Shown: positions 52,625 to 63,000 of the stretch, piece by piece | How positions within the stretch are numbered: position 1 is the first letter of the stretch | How the letters are laid out: every line of letters begins with the position of its first letter | Assembly: GCA_002685255.1 (NCBI GenBank) | Contig: NYWU01000016.1 | Coordinates: forward strand, 201,011-265,010 | Reading direction: 5' to 3' | Length of the DNA stretch: 64,000 bases | From: Idiomarinaceae bacterium | GTDB taxonomy: Bacteria; Pseudomonadota; Gammaproteobacteria; Enterobacterales; Alteromonadaceae | Translations under genes and position numbers: made by a program | Notes under the pieces: generated by a model | Database searches by the model: none | What the model was told of the DNA's origin: nothing | What the model saw: only the letters and a program-made list of their open reading frames with translations

Positions 52625-54049
52625 ATGGAACAAAAAGTCACAGTTCAACCGGCCGATAAGGTCAAGATCCAGCGTCCTTCCAAAAAAGGCGGCTCAAACA
52701 CGGCCCGTAATCGTATTTATGTTCGTGATGTCAAAGGCGGGATGGAATACTTTCGGCGCTCTTGGGGCTTCATTCTTCTTGCTATTTTTGCACTCATTCC
52801 TTGGTTAACCTACAACGGCCAGCAGGCGGTCTTGCTGGATATCATGGAACAACGCTTCCGGATCTACGGCCTCACATTATGGCCACAAGACTTCACGGTG
52901 CTGGCGTGGTTCGCGATTGTTGCAGCTGTTGCATTGTTTTTTGTGACCACAATCTGGGGACGTGTCTGGTGTGGCTTTATGTGTCCGCAGACCACTTGGA
53001 CTTTTATTTTCATGTGGTTTGAGAAGAAGTTTGAAGGACCGCGTAATAAGCGCATCAAGCTGGACGAACGCAAAATGGACTTTGACAAGTTCTGGCGTAA
53101 AACCGGTAAACAACTGGGTTGGATTTCAGTTGCGCTACTCACGTCATTGACCTTTGTCGGCTACTTTACCGATGTGCGCCAACTTTTTGCTGACTTCTTC
53201 ACCTTAGACGCCGGTTTCTGGGCAACCTTTTCCGTTTTGTTCTTCGCGTTTTGTACCTACGGTAATGCGGGCTATATGCGTGAAATCATGTGTACCCATA
53301 TGTGTCCTTATGCACGCTTCCAGTCCGCTATGTTCGATAAAGACACCTATACAGTCAGTTACGATGCGAACCGTGGTGAACCGCGTGGCCCCCGCGCACG
53401 CAAGGCCGATCCTGATGAAAAAGGGTTAGGTCATTGCATTGATTGCTATATGTGTGTGCAGGTGTGTCCAACCGGTATCGATATTCGCAATGGTTTACAG
53501 TACGAGTGCATTGATTGCGGTGCCTGTATTGATGCTTGTAATGATGTCATGGATAAAATGAAGTATCCGCGGGGTCTGATTCGGTTTACCACTGAACGCA
53601 ACTTGAACACGACCGATAAATCGCAGAAGACCAACCCGTGGCGAATGAAAACGATTGGCTACTTCGTCATCATGTTAGTTGTCACTTCGGTGATGATTTG
53701 GGATGTCGCAACACGAGTTCCGCTTGAGGTGGATGTATTGCGCGATCGTAACTCTCTGTACCAAGAAAATATTCAGGGCGAGATAGAAAACGTGTATACC
53801 CTGAAAATTGTCAATAAGTCGCAGATTGATCAAACCTATAAGATTGATGTAGAGGGCTTATCGCAGTATCGCTTGATTGGCAATGCTGAGAAATCAGTGG
53901 GTGCAGGGGAAGTGGGTAGTTTACCGATAACCTTGGCGGTACCGCCAAACGAATTGAGTGATTCAATTACCGAATTTAACTTTGTTGTGACCTCGGAGAC
54001 ATCAGAAGGTGTTACTATAAAGCAAGAATCTCGCTTTATTTATCAATAG
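52625..54049 (+). CDS. ccoG: Cytochrome c oxidase accessory protein CcoG
   Basis: A 474-residue membrane ferredoxin-like protein needed for copper delivery to cbb3-type oxidase (also called RdxA/FixG). Membrane helices lie at about residues 45-65, 88-115, 165-185, 195-215 and 340-360. The two 4Fe-4S motifs are CIDCYMCVQVCPTGIDI and CIDCGACIDACNDVMDKM, plus upstream MCPQTTW and HMCPYARFQ. The C-terminal Ig-like domain is present. The ccoNOPQ and ccoIS genes are not in the window. Confidence 0.94.
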   Translation: MEQKVTVQPADKVKIQRPSKKGGSNTARNRIYVRDVKGGMEYFRRSWGFILLAIFALIPWLTYNGQQAVLLDIMEQRFRIYGLTLWPQDFTVLAWFAIVAAVALFFVTTIWGRVWCGFMCPQTTWTFIFMWFEKKFEGPRNKRIKLDERKMDFDKFWRKTGKQLGWISVALLTSLTFVGYFTDVRQLFADFFTLDAGFWATFSVLFFAFCTYGNAGYMREIMCTHMCPYARFQSAMFDKDTYTVSYDANRGEPRGPRARKADPDEKGLGHCIDCYMCVQVCPTGIDIRNGLQYECIDCGACIDACNDVMDKMKYPRGLIRFTTERNLNTTDKSQKTNPWRMKTIGYFVIMLVVTSVMIWDVATRVPLEVDVLRDRNSLYQENIQGEIENVYTLKIVNKSQIDQTYKIDVEGLSQYRLIGNAEKSVGAGEVGSLPITLAVPPNELSDSITEFNFVVTSETSEGVTIKQESRFIYQ

Positions 54050-54055
54050 GTCACT

Positions 54056-55042
54056 ATGGTTAATGACAAGGACTTTGCATTCGCAGGTCTGTTGCCCGAT
54101 GTAGTTATCAATGCTATCGAGAGCTTGGGTATTTTCCCAAGCTCGGGTTTGCTTCCTCTCAATAGCTACGAAAATAGGGTCTATCAATTTCGCTGTGATG
54201 AGGGCATGCGCTATGTCGCTAAGTTTTATCGTCCATACCGTTGGAGCAATGCTCAAATAGAAGAAGAGCATCTGTTTTCCCAGCAACTGCTCGATGACGA
54301 AGTCCCCGTTGTAGCGCCGTTAAAAGTGTCAGGCCAATCTTTACATGAATATGAAGGTTACCGCTTTGCGGTGTTTCCAAGCATTGGTGGGCGCGCTTTT
54401 GAACCAAACGACTTAGATGATTTGGAACGACTCGGGCGACAAATTGGCCGTTTACATCAAGTTGGAAAGAAAGACGTATTTAAGGCTCGCGAATCACTTG
54501 ATATTCAACGACTGTTATCCGAGTCTATTGATGAGCTGCGTCATTCACAACTATTACCTCAAGAGCTAGAAGCTGCATTCTGGGCCATATTATCGCCGTT
54601 AGCAGAAAAACTACAAACCTTTGCATGGGATAGTCTAGCTTATCAAAGGTTACACGGAGACTGTCATATTGGTAATGTATTGCAGTATGATACAGAACTA
54701 ACCTTCGTCGATTTAGATGATTGTCGTATGGGTCCAGCGATACAGGACCTTTGGATGATGCTTAATGGCTCACGAGAAGATCAAACGTGTCAGCTCGACG
54801 CGTTGATTGAAGGCTATCAAGATTTCTGTGATTTTGATAAAAAAGAGATTGCGTTTATTGAACCTTTACGTGGGTTTAGACTCATTCATTATATGGCATG
54901 GCTTTCTAAGCGTTGGCAAGATAGTGCTTTTCAACGTGCGTTTCCATGGTTTAGCGAGGCTCGCTACTGGGAGTCACAAATATTAGCGCTTAAAGAACAA
55001 CGGGCTGCATTAGACGAAGCACCCATTAAACTCGGTTATTAA
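54056..55042 (+). CDS. srkA: Stress response kinase SrkA (YihE)
   Basis: A 328-residue eukaryotic-like kinase of the aminoglycoside phosphotransferase fold, known in E. coli to protect against stress-induced death via MazF. The N-lobe has LLPLNSYENRVYQF, the catalytic loop LHGDCHIGNVL and the metal loop VDLDDCRMGPAIQDLW. It precedes dsbA by 27 bases; srkA-dsbA is the same arrangement as in E. coli, where yihG also lies nearby. Start 6 bases after ccoG. Confidence 0.94.
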   Translation: MVNDKDFAFAGLLPDVVINAIESLGIFPSSGLLPLNSYENRVYQFRCDEGMRYVAKFYRPYRWSNAQIEEEHLFSQQLLDDEVPVVAPLKVSGQSLHEYEGYRFAVFPSIGGRAFEPNDLDDLERLGRQIGRLHQVGKKDVFKARESLDIQRLLSESIDELRHSQLLPQELEAAFWAILSPLAEKLQTFAWDSLAYQRLHGDCHIGNVLQYDTELTFVDLDDCRMGPAIQDLWMMLNGSREDQTCQLDALIEGYQDFCDFDKKEIAFIEPLRGFRLIHYMAWLSKRWQDSAFQRAFPWFSEARYWESQILALKEQRAALDEAPIKLGY

Positions 55043-55069
55043 TAAAGCGAATTAAATAGGTAAGAGCAT

Positions 55070-55690
55070 ATGAAAAACTGGTTGTTAGGATTAGCGAGCG
55101 CGTTACTGTTGGTAACGGGCATGGTGCAAGCTCAAGAGTTTGAGGAAGGCACCCATTACGAAGTGATTTCTGATGCAGCGACAAGTGACGCACAAATACT
55201 CGAGTTTTTCTCGTTTTATTGTGTTCACTGCTATCGCTTTGAGCCTATTGCTGAGCGTTTGAAAAAAGAACACCCAGATGCTTTTGAGAAAATGCACGTG
55301 TCATTTTTGAGCCCCAAAGATGATGTTGGTGAAACGATGACAAAAGCCTTTGTTGTTGCTCAGAAACTCGGTATTGAAGAAAAAATTATTCCAGCAATAT
55401 TCGATTACAACTTTGCTCAGCGCAATATGCTGACTAGCGAAGATGATATTCGCAATGTATTCATTTTAAATGGCGTTTCTGGCGAAGAATTTGATAAAGC
55501 TATGTCGAGCTTCGCGGTACGCGCAGCGGCGAGTAAAATGGATCGGACAGCGGCTGATATGGAAGTGCGTGCAACACCTACGTTTATTGTGAACGGTAAA
55601 TATAAAATGTTACCCCAAGGCTTCCGCGACAGCGATGACTTTGCTGCCGACTTTAGTAAGCTTGCAAGTTACTTACTTGATAAGTCTTAA
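55070..55690 (+). CDS. dsbA: Thiol:disulfide interchange protein DsbA
   Basis: A periplasmic oxidase that introduces disulfides into exported proteins. The 206-residue precursor has a signal peptide ending VQAQEF near residue 21. The active site is FSFYCVHCYRFEP, so the dipeptide between the Cys residues is Val-His rather than the Pro-His of E. coli. The cis-Pro loop RATPTFIVNGKY is intact. It is downstream of srkA and followed by a strong terminator. Confidence 0.95.
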   Translation: MKNWLLGLASALLLVTGMVQAQEFEEGTHYEVISDAATSDAQILEFFSFYCVHCYRFEPIAERLKKEHPDAFEKMHVSFLSPKDDVGETMTKAFVVAQKLGIEEKIIPAIFDYNFAQRNMLTSEDDIRNVFILNGVSGEEFDKAMSSFAVRAAASKMDRTAADMEVRATPTFIVNGKYKMLPQGFRDSDDFAADFSKLASYLLDKS

Positions 55691-55706
55691 TAAGGCTTAG
55701 AACGAG

Positions 55707-55734
55707 AGCCCCGCCCAGATGGCGGGGCTTTTTT
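55707..55734. terminator. Terminator dsbA / mechanosensitive channel
   Basis: A 9-bp GC-rich stem AGCCCCGCC / GGCGGGGCT with a CAGAT loop runs into six T residues. It lies 17 bases after dsbA and 5 bases from the end of the convergent channel gene. The T-run supports termination mainly in the plus direction. Confidence 0.92.
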
Positions 55735-55738
55735 CTAT

Positions 55739-57001
55739 CTATTGATCGTCTTTATCCTTGCTATCGTTGTCATCATTAGATTCTCGTTGTTGCTCAGATG
55801 ACTGCTTTTTGATGGTTGGTGTTTTAGGGAAGTACTGATAGTAGCTCAGTTTAAAGTCACCCATAATGGTGTAGAGATATTCGAAGAGAATGGACTGGAT
55901 TTTCTCGTAGTTTGTCCAACTGGTTTGCTTCGAGAATGCATAGATTTCTAGCGGCAGCCCAGACGCGGTAGGCTCAAGTAAGCGCACCATGAGTGTCATA
56001 TCCTGATGAATTTGTTCATGGCCACTTACATAGTCTTGCACGTAGCATCTGAACGCCGTTAAGTTGGAAACAGGCTTCTGAATCTGATGGCGGTTGAGCC
56101 ACTGTTCTAGTGATTCATTGAAGTAGCTTGATGCCAGCGACTCGAGGGTATCATCATCAAGTATCTGAGCACTGTCGAGATCGAGCATCAGTGATCGTTT
56201 GATACGGCGGCCACCGGAGTTAATCATCCCCTGCCAGTTTTTAAATGATTGATGAATGAGCACATAGGTGGGCAGGTAGACGGTTGTTTTATCCCAGTTT
56301 TCCACTTTTACAGTGATAAGGCCGACTTCTTGAACGGTACCGTCGACGTCCGAGTCGGGGACTTGAATCCAGTCACCAATACCAACCATACGGTTAGTTG
56401 CAAGTTGTACCCCTGCAACAAATCCCATTAGGGTGTCACGAAAGACCACCATCAGTATGGCCGTCATGGCGCCAAAGCCACTCAATAAATACATGGGGGA
56501 TTTATTCATCACAATAGCGACTGAGATGATAATTGCCATGAGTACTAATATGAGCTTGGCGACTTGAATGACCCCGGTAATGGGGACCTCTTTGGCCTTG
56601 CTTGAATACTCGTAAGCAATTGAAACGACGTTCGCTAGTGCCAATAAAATACTGGTGATCACCCACGTTAAATAGATACCTACGGCGGTTTGTAGAGGAC
56701 CTTGCCATTTTTCGAAGTCATCAACGAAGACTACGGGAATAAATAGATTAATAAGTAGAACCGGGGCGAGATTAGCGCACCGCTTAAAAAAACCACTGTT
56801 TACGAGAGAGTTATACCATCGCTCAGGGGCTTTTCTGAGCATGCGATGAATGGTTTTATTGATAATTAAGCGGGTGACTTGATAAATAATATAACCCGCG
56901 ATGATGACGAGTACGGATTGTATGCCGAGCACTGCGTAGGTCAGTAAGTCACCTTCAAGTCCGAGCTGGCTCAACCATTCGTTGATGAAGTTTAAATCCA
57001 T
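55739..57001 (-). CDS. Mechanosensitive ion channel, YbdG type
   Basis: A 420-residue MscS-superfamily channel, the same size as E. coli YbdG (415). Five hydrophobic segments span about residues 18-190. The pore helix and beta domain follow, with MAVVFRDTLMGFVAGVQLA (read here LMVVFRDTLMGFVAGVQLA) and the conserved VGDWIQVPDSDVDGTVQEVG. A highly charged C-terminal tail (EQQRESNDDNDSKDKDD) ends the protein. It would open on membrane tension during hypo-osmotic shock. It is followed upstream by the acyltransferase gene, 11 bases away. Confidence 0.92.
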   Translation of the reverse strand: MDLNFINEWLSQLGLEGDLLTYAVLGIQSVLVIIAGYIIYQVTRLIINKTIHRMLRKAPERWYNSLVNSGFFKRCANLAPVLLINLFIPVVFVDDFEKWQGPLQTAVGIYLTWVITSILLALANVVSIAYEYSSKAKEVPITGVIQVAKLILVLMAIIISVAIVMNKSPMYLLSGFGAMTAILMVVFRDTLMGFVAGVQLATNRMVGIGDWIQVPDSDVDGTVQEVGLITVKVENWDKTTVYLPTYVLIHQSFKNWQGMINSGGRRIKRSLMLDLDSAQILDDDTLESLASSYFNESLEQWLNRHQIQKPVSNLTAFRCYVQDYVSGHEQIHQDMTLMVRLLEPTASGLPLEIYAFSKQTSWTNYEKIQSILFEYLYTIMGDFKLSYYQYFPKTPTIKKQSSEQQRESNDDNDSKDKDDQ

Positions 57002-57012
57002 ACGGTTTGTCC

Positions 57013-57927
57013 TTATTGGTTATCTCGCTCCGCTTTTGCTTTTAAGCGACTGATAGTGGCATCTTTCTCCTGCCAACGTTCATTGAGCCACGTTTGAAAC
57101 GACGCCTTAAACTCGGGATCATTTTGATAGTCACCGATTAATTCAGGTGTAATAGGTCGTGTTTTTATATCAACATACACATCACGTAATTGGCCACTCA
57201 GTAGGTGCCATACGACCGGGCGATCATCGTTACCAGGGTATACGATGGTTATATCAAGAATAGCCTCAAATTGATCACCCATGATTTGTAAAGCAAAGGC
57301 AGTACCGCCCGCTTTGGGTGTGAGTAGATGCTGGTAAGGACTCGACTTTCTGGCGTGTTTTTCAGGTGTAAAGCGTGTGCCTTCACAGAAATTCACTACC
57401 GTGGTGGGGATATGTTTAAACTTTGCACAAGAGCGCGCGGTGGTTTCGATATCCTTGCCTTTTAAGTGCGGCTTTTTCTGTAGTTTCTCTTTTGAGTAGC
57501 GGCGCATAAACGGCATATCAAGCGTCCAACAGCCCATTCCTACAATGGGAACCCACAGTAACTGATACTTTAAGAAAAACCGAGGCATAGGCACGTTACG
57601 GCGTGTTAGGTGCATGAGTACCAGAATATCAACCCAGCTCATATGGTTGGCCATAATTAGGTACCAACCTTTTTTGTGAATATTTAAGTCCCCCTCGATA
57701 TGCCAAGTCATTCGCTGAGTGAGCTGAAAGGTGACTGACATGCAATAGCCCCAGATACGAAATACTGAGTTGGCTAGGTGAGAGAAAAACCGAGTGAGTG
57801 GCGGAATAGGAAGCAGCAGTTTAAATATACCCACCAAGATCACCATTAACCCGACAATCGCCGTCGTCAGTGCTGCCCATGTGAAATTGATAAGGACGCG
57901 AAACGGAATTAAGAGTGTACGGATCAT
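57013..57927 (-). CDS. yihG: Acyltransferase, YihG-like (LPLAT family)
   Basis: A 304-residue membrane acyltransferase of the 1-acylglycerol-3-phosphate type. Two N-terminal hydrophobic segments (about residues 10-50) precede the catalytic MANHMSWVDILVL (HxxxxD) at about residues 90-103 and the substrate motif FCEGTRFTPEKH. In E. coli the related YihG lies close to dsbA, and here it is in the same neighbourhood. The ATG at 57927 precedes the conserved start; the frame runs to 58113 through the imuA promoter, so the longer form is rejected. Confidence 0.88.
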   Translation of the reverse strand: MIRTLLIPFRVLINFTWAALTTAIVGLMVILVGIFKLLLPIPPLTRFFSHLANSVFRIWGYCMSVTFQLTQRMTWHIEGDLNIHKKGWYLIMANHMSWVDILVLMHLTRRNVPMPRFFLKYQLLWVPIVGMGCWTLDMPFMRRYSKEKLQKKPHLKGKDIETTARSCAKFKHIPTTVVNFCEGTRFTPEKHARKSSPYQHLLTPKAGGTAFALQIMGDQFEAILDITIVYPGNDDRPVVWHLLSGQLRDVYVDIKTRPITPELIGDYQNDPEFKASFQTWLNERWQEKDATISRLKAKAERDNQ

Positions 57928-58016
57928 GATGGTGGCATTCCCTTCCCTTTGTTTAAAACAACAATCATAACGGAACAAATAAAGGTTGTCTGTTGCGAAA
58001 TTCACCATTTTTAATA

Positions 58017-58036
58017 TACTGTACATATATACAGTA
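58017..58036. promoter_or_regulatory. LexA operator (SOS box) of imuA-imuB-dnaE2
   Basis: TACTGTACATATATACAGTA contains CTGT-N8-ACAG with an AT-rich spacer, one base from the ideal E. coli SOS box. It ends 17 bases before the imuA ATG and overlaps the region expected for the promoter. Repression by LexA and induction by DNA damage are inferred from the match and the operon content. Confidence 0.93.
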
Positions 58037-58052
58037 TTGCGGGGGTGACACA

Positions 58053-58649
58053 ATGCAACCGAAATTAAAGCAATTGGTGAATAAAGGACTGCTCTGGCAA
58101 GGACGGCAAACACATTACCAAGAGCAGCGTTTTCTCAGTACAGGACATCCGTCATTAAATGAGTTGTTAGGCGGTGGGTGGCAGTTTGATGCGGTGCATG
58201 AGTGGCAGCTCGACTCTCCTTTTATAGAGCAAAAGTTACTTTGGCCGTTACTCGAACAATTACACGAGATGAACCAGCCTATATTTTGGTTAAACCCCCC
58301 AGCTTTACTATCGGCTGCGGGTTTACGCTGGCGCTTGAAGCAGGCCGATAGCTTGCATATTGTGCTGAACACCTCGGCTAACGAAGCGGCGTGGGCTTTT
58401 GAACAAATTCTACAAAGCGGCGCGGGTGTTGCGTTTTTATGGCAACCCGAGTCCGAAAATCAGTCGAGTTATGTTCGGCGTTGGCAAAAGGCAGTGCAGC
58501 AAGGCCATCAAATGGGCTTTGTCTTAACAGCACTTGAGAAAACAGTGGAAGCGCGTGCCTATACTAACCGGCTGCATTTGCATCCTAATCACACAGTGGA
58601 TGTTGTTAAGCGTCGTTATGGTTGGCCAGTTAATAATATCAGTTTATGA
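58053..58649 (+). CDS. imuA: Translesion synthesis protein ImuA
   Basis: A 198-residue RecA/SulA-like accessory protein of the ImuA-ImuB-DnaE2 mutasome. Family features include STGHPSLNELLGGGWQFDAVHE and the ATPase-like core with FWLNPPALLSAAGLRWRLKQ. A normal Walker A Lys is not evident, as usual for ImuA. ATG at 58053 follows GGGGG; the frame extends upstream through the LexA box and is rejected. The stop overlaps imuB (ATGA). Confidence 0.9.
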   Translation: MQPKLKQLVNKGLLWQGRQTHYQEQRFLSTGHPSLNELLGGGWQFDAVHEWQLDSPFIEQKLLWPLLEQLHEMNQPIFWLNPPALLSAAGLRWRLKQADSLHIVLNTSANEAAWAFEQILQSGAGVAFLWQPESENQSSYVRRWQKAVQQGHQMGFVLTALEKTVEARAYTNRLHLHPNHTVDVVKRRYGWPVNNISL

Positions 58650-60061
58650 AACTGTGGCTTTATTTACATTTTCCTCGGCTATTGCTCGACAACATACAGC
58701 GTTTGCAACCGCAGATTCAGCCGTTGCCCGTCGCGCTGGTTTATCAGGAGCATCAAAAAGAGTGGCTTTTACAGTGTAATGAGACTGCGCTTAGCCAAGG
58801 TTTAGAAGTGGGTCACAGTACGGTTTTAGCCCATACATTAGTCAACGATGCCGTATTTATGCCCTACTCTGAAGAAAAAGAGTCGCGGGTGTTAACACGA
58901 TTGGCTGAGCGATTATATTTATCCGTTGATAAACAAGTACTGTTTAAGCCGCAAGGTATTGCTATCGAGCTTGATAGCCTGCTGAAGCTCTATCAAGGTA
59001 CTCAACCTTTAATCGATCACTTAAAAGAAGAGCTCGATACACTAGGGGTGAGTTATCAGATGAGTTTAGGGTTTAGTGCCCGCTCGGCACAATGTTTGGC
59101 GTGTGCAGGTATTGAACAACTCAGTACGGATCGATGTGTGATTGAACATGAGCTGGGGCACTTACCTATCAAGCAGTTGTTACTTTCTTCTCAAATTGAA
59201 AAGCGTCTGCTCAGCACAGGTATTCATCAACTTAAGCAACTTTGGTCATTATCTGCAGCCGATATCGGTAAGCGCTTTGGCGCAGGTATGGTGGATGATA
59301 TTCAGTGTTTAAAAGGCAATGAGTCACAGGCGTTTGACTTTTTCCGTCCCCGCGATGCCTTTATTACGCAATTGGATTTAGTGACGGAAATACAGCACTG
59401 GCAAGGTATGTTGTTTCCTCTTAAACGGCTCTTACAAGAGTTAGAGCAATTTTTATATCAGCGGCAAAAAGTGATTCGCCAGTTAACCATTGAGTTACAG
59501 CACCGTGATATGGAACCAACGACTGTGCCGCTTAAGTTGGCTGCGGATAGCTGGCGAGCGTCTGAGTTTCTTAATTTACTGCAGTTACAAATGAACCGCT
59601 ATCCGCTTACAGCGCCAGTTATCGCTATTGAGATGAGAGCGCTTGAGTTATTTGAATTGACGCGTGATTCCGGATCCTTATTAACAAAGGGTGTTGCACA
59701 TCAGCAAACGGTCACAGAGTTAGTCAGCCGATTACAAGCTCGGCTCGGTGAAAAAGCCGTTTATAGCCCGCAGCTATCGAGTGATCCTCGCCCTTTAATC
59801 AATGAACAGCGCGCCGCTCAAGTGACAACACTCACAGTTCAGCGGCATGCGCCGCGACGGCCACTTTGGTTATTAACGGAACCTGAGTTAGTACAGATTG
59901 AGCAATGGCAGTTATTAGAAGGACCCGAGCGAATCCAGTCGGGTTGGTGGTCAACGTCTGAAGTCTGCAGAGATTACTGGCTCGCTAAAGATGAGCAACA
60001 ACGACTAGGCTGGCTTTTCTTTGAAAAGAGTCACTGGTTTTTACAGGGGTGGTTTAGCTGA
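58646..60061 (+). CDS. imuB: Catalytically inactive Y-family polymerase ImuB
   Basis: A 471-residue protein with Y-family polymerase fold that acts as the hub linking DnaE2 and the beta clamp. It opens LWLYLHFPRLLLD where active Y polymerases have a metal-binding Asp, and the second catalytic acidic pair is also missing, so it should not polymerise. A helix-hairpin-helix region is at about residues 180-225 (TGIHQLKQLWSLSAADIGKRFG). QLDLV at about residue 243 is a possible clamp-binding motif. It is coupled by 4-base overlap to imuA and by 1 base to dnaE2. Confidence 0.92.
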   Translation: MKLWLYLHFPRLLLDNIQRLQPQIQPLPVALVYQEHQKEWLLQCNETALSQGLEVGHSTVLAHTLVNDAVFMPYSEEKESRVLTRLAERLYLSVDKQVLFKPQGIAIELDSLLKLYQGTQPLIDHLKEELDTLGVSYQMSLGFSARSAQCLACAGIEQLSTDRCVIEHELGHLPIKQLLLSSQIEKRLLSTGIHQLKQLWSLSAADIGKRFGAGMVDDIQCLKGNESQAFDFFRPRDAFITQLDLVTEIQHWQGMLFPLKRLLQELEQFLYQRQKVIRQLTIELQHRDMEPTTVPLKLAADSWRASEFLNLLQLQMNRYPLTAPVIAIEMRALELFELTRDSGSLLTKGVAHQQTVTELVSRLQARLGEKAVYSPQLSSDPRPLINEQRAAQVTTLTVQRHAPRRPLWLLTEPELVQIEQWQLLEGPERIQSGWWSTSEVCRDYWLAKDEQQRLGWLFFEKSHWFLQGWFS

Positions 60062-63000
60062 TGCGTTATGCAGAACTGCACTGTTTGTCGAACTATAGTT
60101 TTTTGCGTTCAGCCTCTCACCCTAGTGAGTTTGTTGATCGAGCAATAGAGCTCGGTTACGAGGCGATTGCAGTAACCGATGAATGCTCAGTCGCTGGTGT
60201 AGTGCGTGCTTATGAAGCGGCCCGCGAACAGGCTATTAAACTCATTGTAGGGAGTGAGTTTATGGTGCCTGGAGCAGGTGTTTTTGTGGTGCTATGCCCT
60301 ACTCGCAGCGCCTATGCAGCCTTGTGTGAGAAAATTACTTTATTTCGACAACGTTCCGAGAAAGGTTCATACGCCGTTCAGCTGGATGACTTTTTGCATG
60401 GCTTTGATGAAGCGCTGTTGCTATGGTGGCCACAGTGCGACACCGAGGGTCTTTCTTACGCTAAAGCTTTAAACTTGGGGCATCAACTCAAGCGTCACTG
60501 GCGCGATCGTTTATGGCTACTCTATGAAAGACACTACCAACATAATGACAAAGCCTTATTTCGGATGGTCTGTCGCTTAAGTCAACAGGTTAAACTACCT
60601 GTGACAGCCTCGAATGGTGCGGTTATGCATGATGAAAGTCGGCAACCATTACTGGATATTCTGAGTGCGACTAACGCTAACCAGTCGCTGGTTCAGCATC
60701 CGGAGGTCTGTGCATTAAACAGCGAACGTCGGTTACGAGATCTAAAGGCATTACAGGCGTGTTACCCAGCCAACTGGTTAATGGAGTCTGTAAAAATAGC
60801 CGACCGCTGCACTTTTTGTTTGTCGGAGTTACGTTACGAATACCCTGCCGAATTGGTACCTAAAGGTATGACGGCACAGCAGTATTTACGTCACCTTACA
60901 GAACAGGGGGCTCAGCAACGTTATCCAGAAGGCATTCCAGAGTCTGTTGTGAGTCAGTATGAGAAAGAGCTGAAGCTGATAGCTGAGCAACACTATGAGT
61001 ATTTCTTTCTTACCATTTATGACTTAGTTGAGTTTGCTCAGTCTCAGGGGATTTTCTATCAGGGGCGAGGCTCTGCGGCAAACTCGGTAGTTTGTTACTG
61101 CCTTAAGATTACCGCGGTTAACCCCGCTCAGTTCGATGTGTTGTTTGAGCGTTTTATATCCAAAGAGCGAGATGAACCCCCTGATATTGATGTGGACTTT
61201 GAGCATGAGCGGCGTGAGGAGGTGATTCAGTATATCTATAAAAAGTACGGCCGTAAGCGTGCGGCATTAGCGGCAACTGTTATTCGCTATCGTTTTAAAA
61301 GTGCTTTTAGAGATGTCGGTAAAGCTCTCGGTTTTAGTGAGCAACAACTACAAACGTATCGACAAAACCTCGATCGTCGAGATAAAACACAGAACTGGAA
61401 GGCGCAACTTGCTGAGCAATACCCTGCTCTCGTTCAGTCCAAACGAGGGCAGCACTTATTATCTTTAACTGAACAGCTCATGGGGTTTCCACGGCATCTT
61501 TCTCAACATGTGGGTGGTTTTGTTATCGCAGCCAATGAACTGACTCAACTCGTCCCCATTGAAAATGCCAGTATGCGTGATCGTACCGTTATCCAGTGGG
61601 ATAAAGACGATCTTGAAGTACTTAAGCTGTTGAAGGTCGACGTGCTGGCGCTAGGTATGCTGACTGCATTACGTAAGTCGCTTGAGTTATTAAAAGCAAA
61701 ACGCAATCTAACGCTTGGGTTAGCCGATATCCCTCAAGAAGACCCCGTTGTTTATCGGGCCTTGCAGCAAGGTGATTCGGTGGGTGTGTTTCAAATTGAA
61801 TCTCGCGCGCAAATGAACATGTTACCGCGCCTTAAGCCCAACACTTTTTATGATTTAGTCATACAAATTGCGATTGTCCGGCCAGGACCTATTCAAGGCG
61901 ATATGGTGCATCCCTATTTACGCCGAAGAGCCGGTAAAGAAAAAGTGGATTATCCCAGCGATGAAGTGAGGCAAGTTCTGCAACGGACGCTGGGTGTGCC
62001 TATCTTTCAAGAGCAAGCAATTAAGTTGGCGATGGTAGCGGCAGGCTTTAGTGGGGGTGAAGCCGATCAGTTAAGACGTGCTATGGCAGCTTGGAAGAGT
62101 ACTGGTAAATTGCAGCAGTTTGAGCATAAGCTGATTTCCGGTATGCGAGCGCGAGGCTACAGTGAATCCTTTGCGCAACGGCTGTTTCACCAGATTTGTG
62201 GCTTTGGTCAGTATGGCTTTCCAGAATCACACTCGGCGAGCTTTGCTAATTTAGCGTATGCCTCGGCTTGGCTAAAAGTGCACTATCCGGCGGCATTTTT
62301 TGTAGGCTTATTAAATAGCTTACCCATGGGTTTTTATTCACCGTCCCAATTAATTCAAGACGCAAAGCGCCATGGTGTCCGTTTTCTACCTGCGGATGTT
62401 AATCATAGTCAATGGGATTACCAATGGCTTGCTGAGCAAGGGAACTGTGTGCGTATTGGCTTACGCCAGATCTTCGGACTATCTCGCTCACGAACCGAGT
62501 TGTTGTTGAACTCGCGTACGGACGATTTGTTTGCTAACACTGAGCAGTTACGCCGAGGGGGCTTGCATGAATCAGATATTCAAGCTTTAGCAAAAGCTGA
62601 TGCACTCACATCTTTATCAGGACATCGTTATCAAGCCCAATGGGATGCTTTGTCACTTAGCGATCAGCAAATGCCACTTTTTAGTGAAGTGGCTGATAGC
62701 AAGAGTGAGATCTCAATTAAGCCGACGGAGACTGAAGATATAAAAGCAGACTATGCGAGTACCGGACTTAGCTTACGTCGGCATCCAATGGCGCTCGTAC
62801 GTAACCACCCTGAAGTGATTAAGTGTATTACTGCCGAGGCTTTAGTAGGCTGTCGCTCTGGACAGGTAATTGAGGTGATCGGTCTTGTGACTTGTCGACA
62901 AAGGCCGGGCACTAAAAGTGGTGTCACCTTCTTAACCTTAGAAGATGAAACGGGCAATATGAATGTCGTCGTTTGGGCCAATACGGCGACTCTATATAGA

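Noticed and set aside
57928..58113. Longer N-terminus for the YihG-like acyltransferase
   Set aside because: The extension runs through the divergent imuA promoter and LexA box and has no family match.
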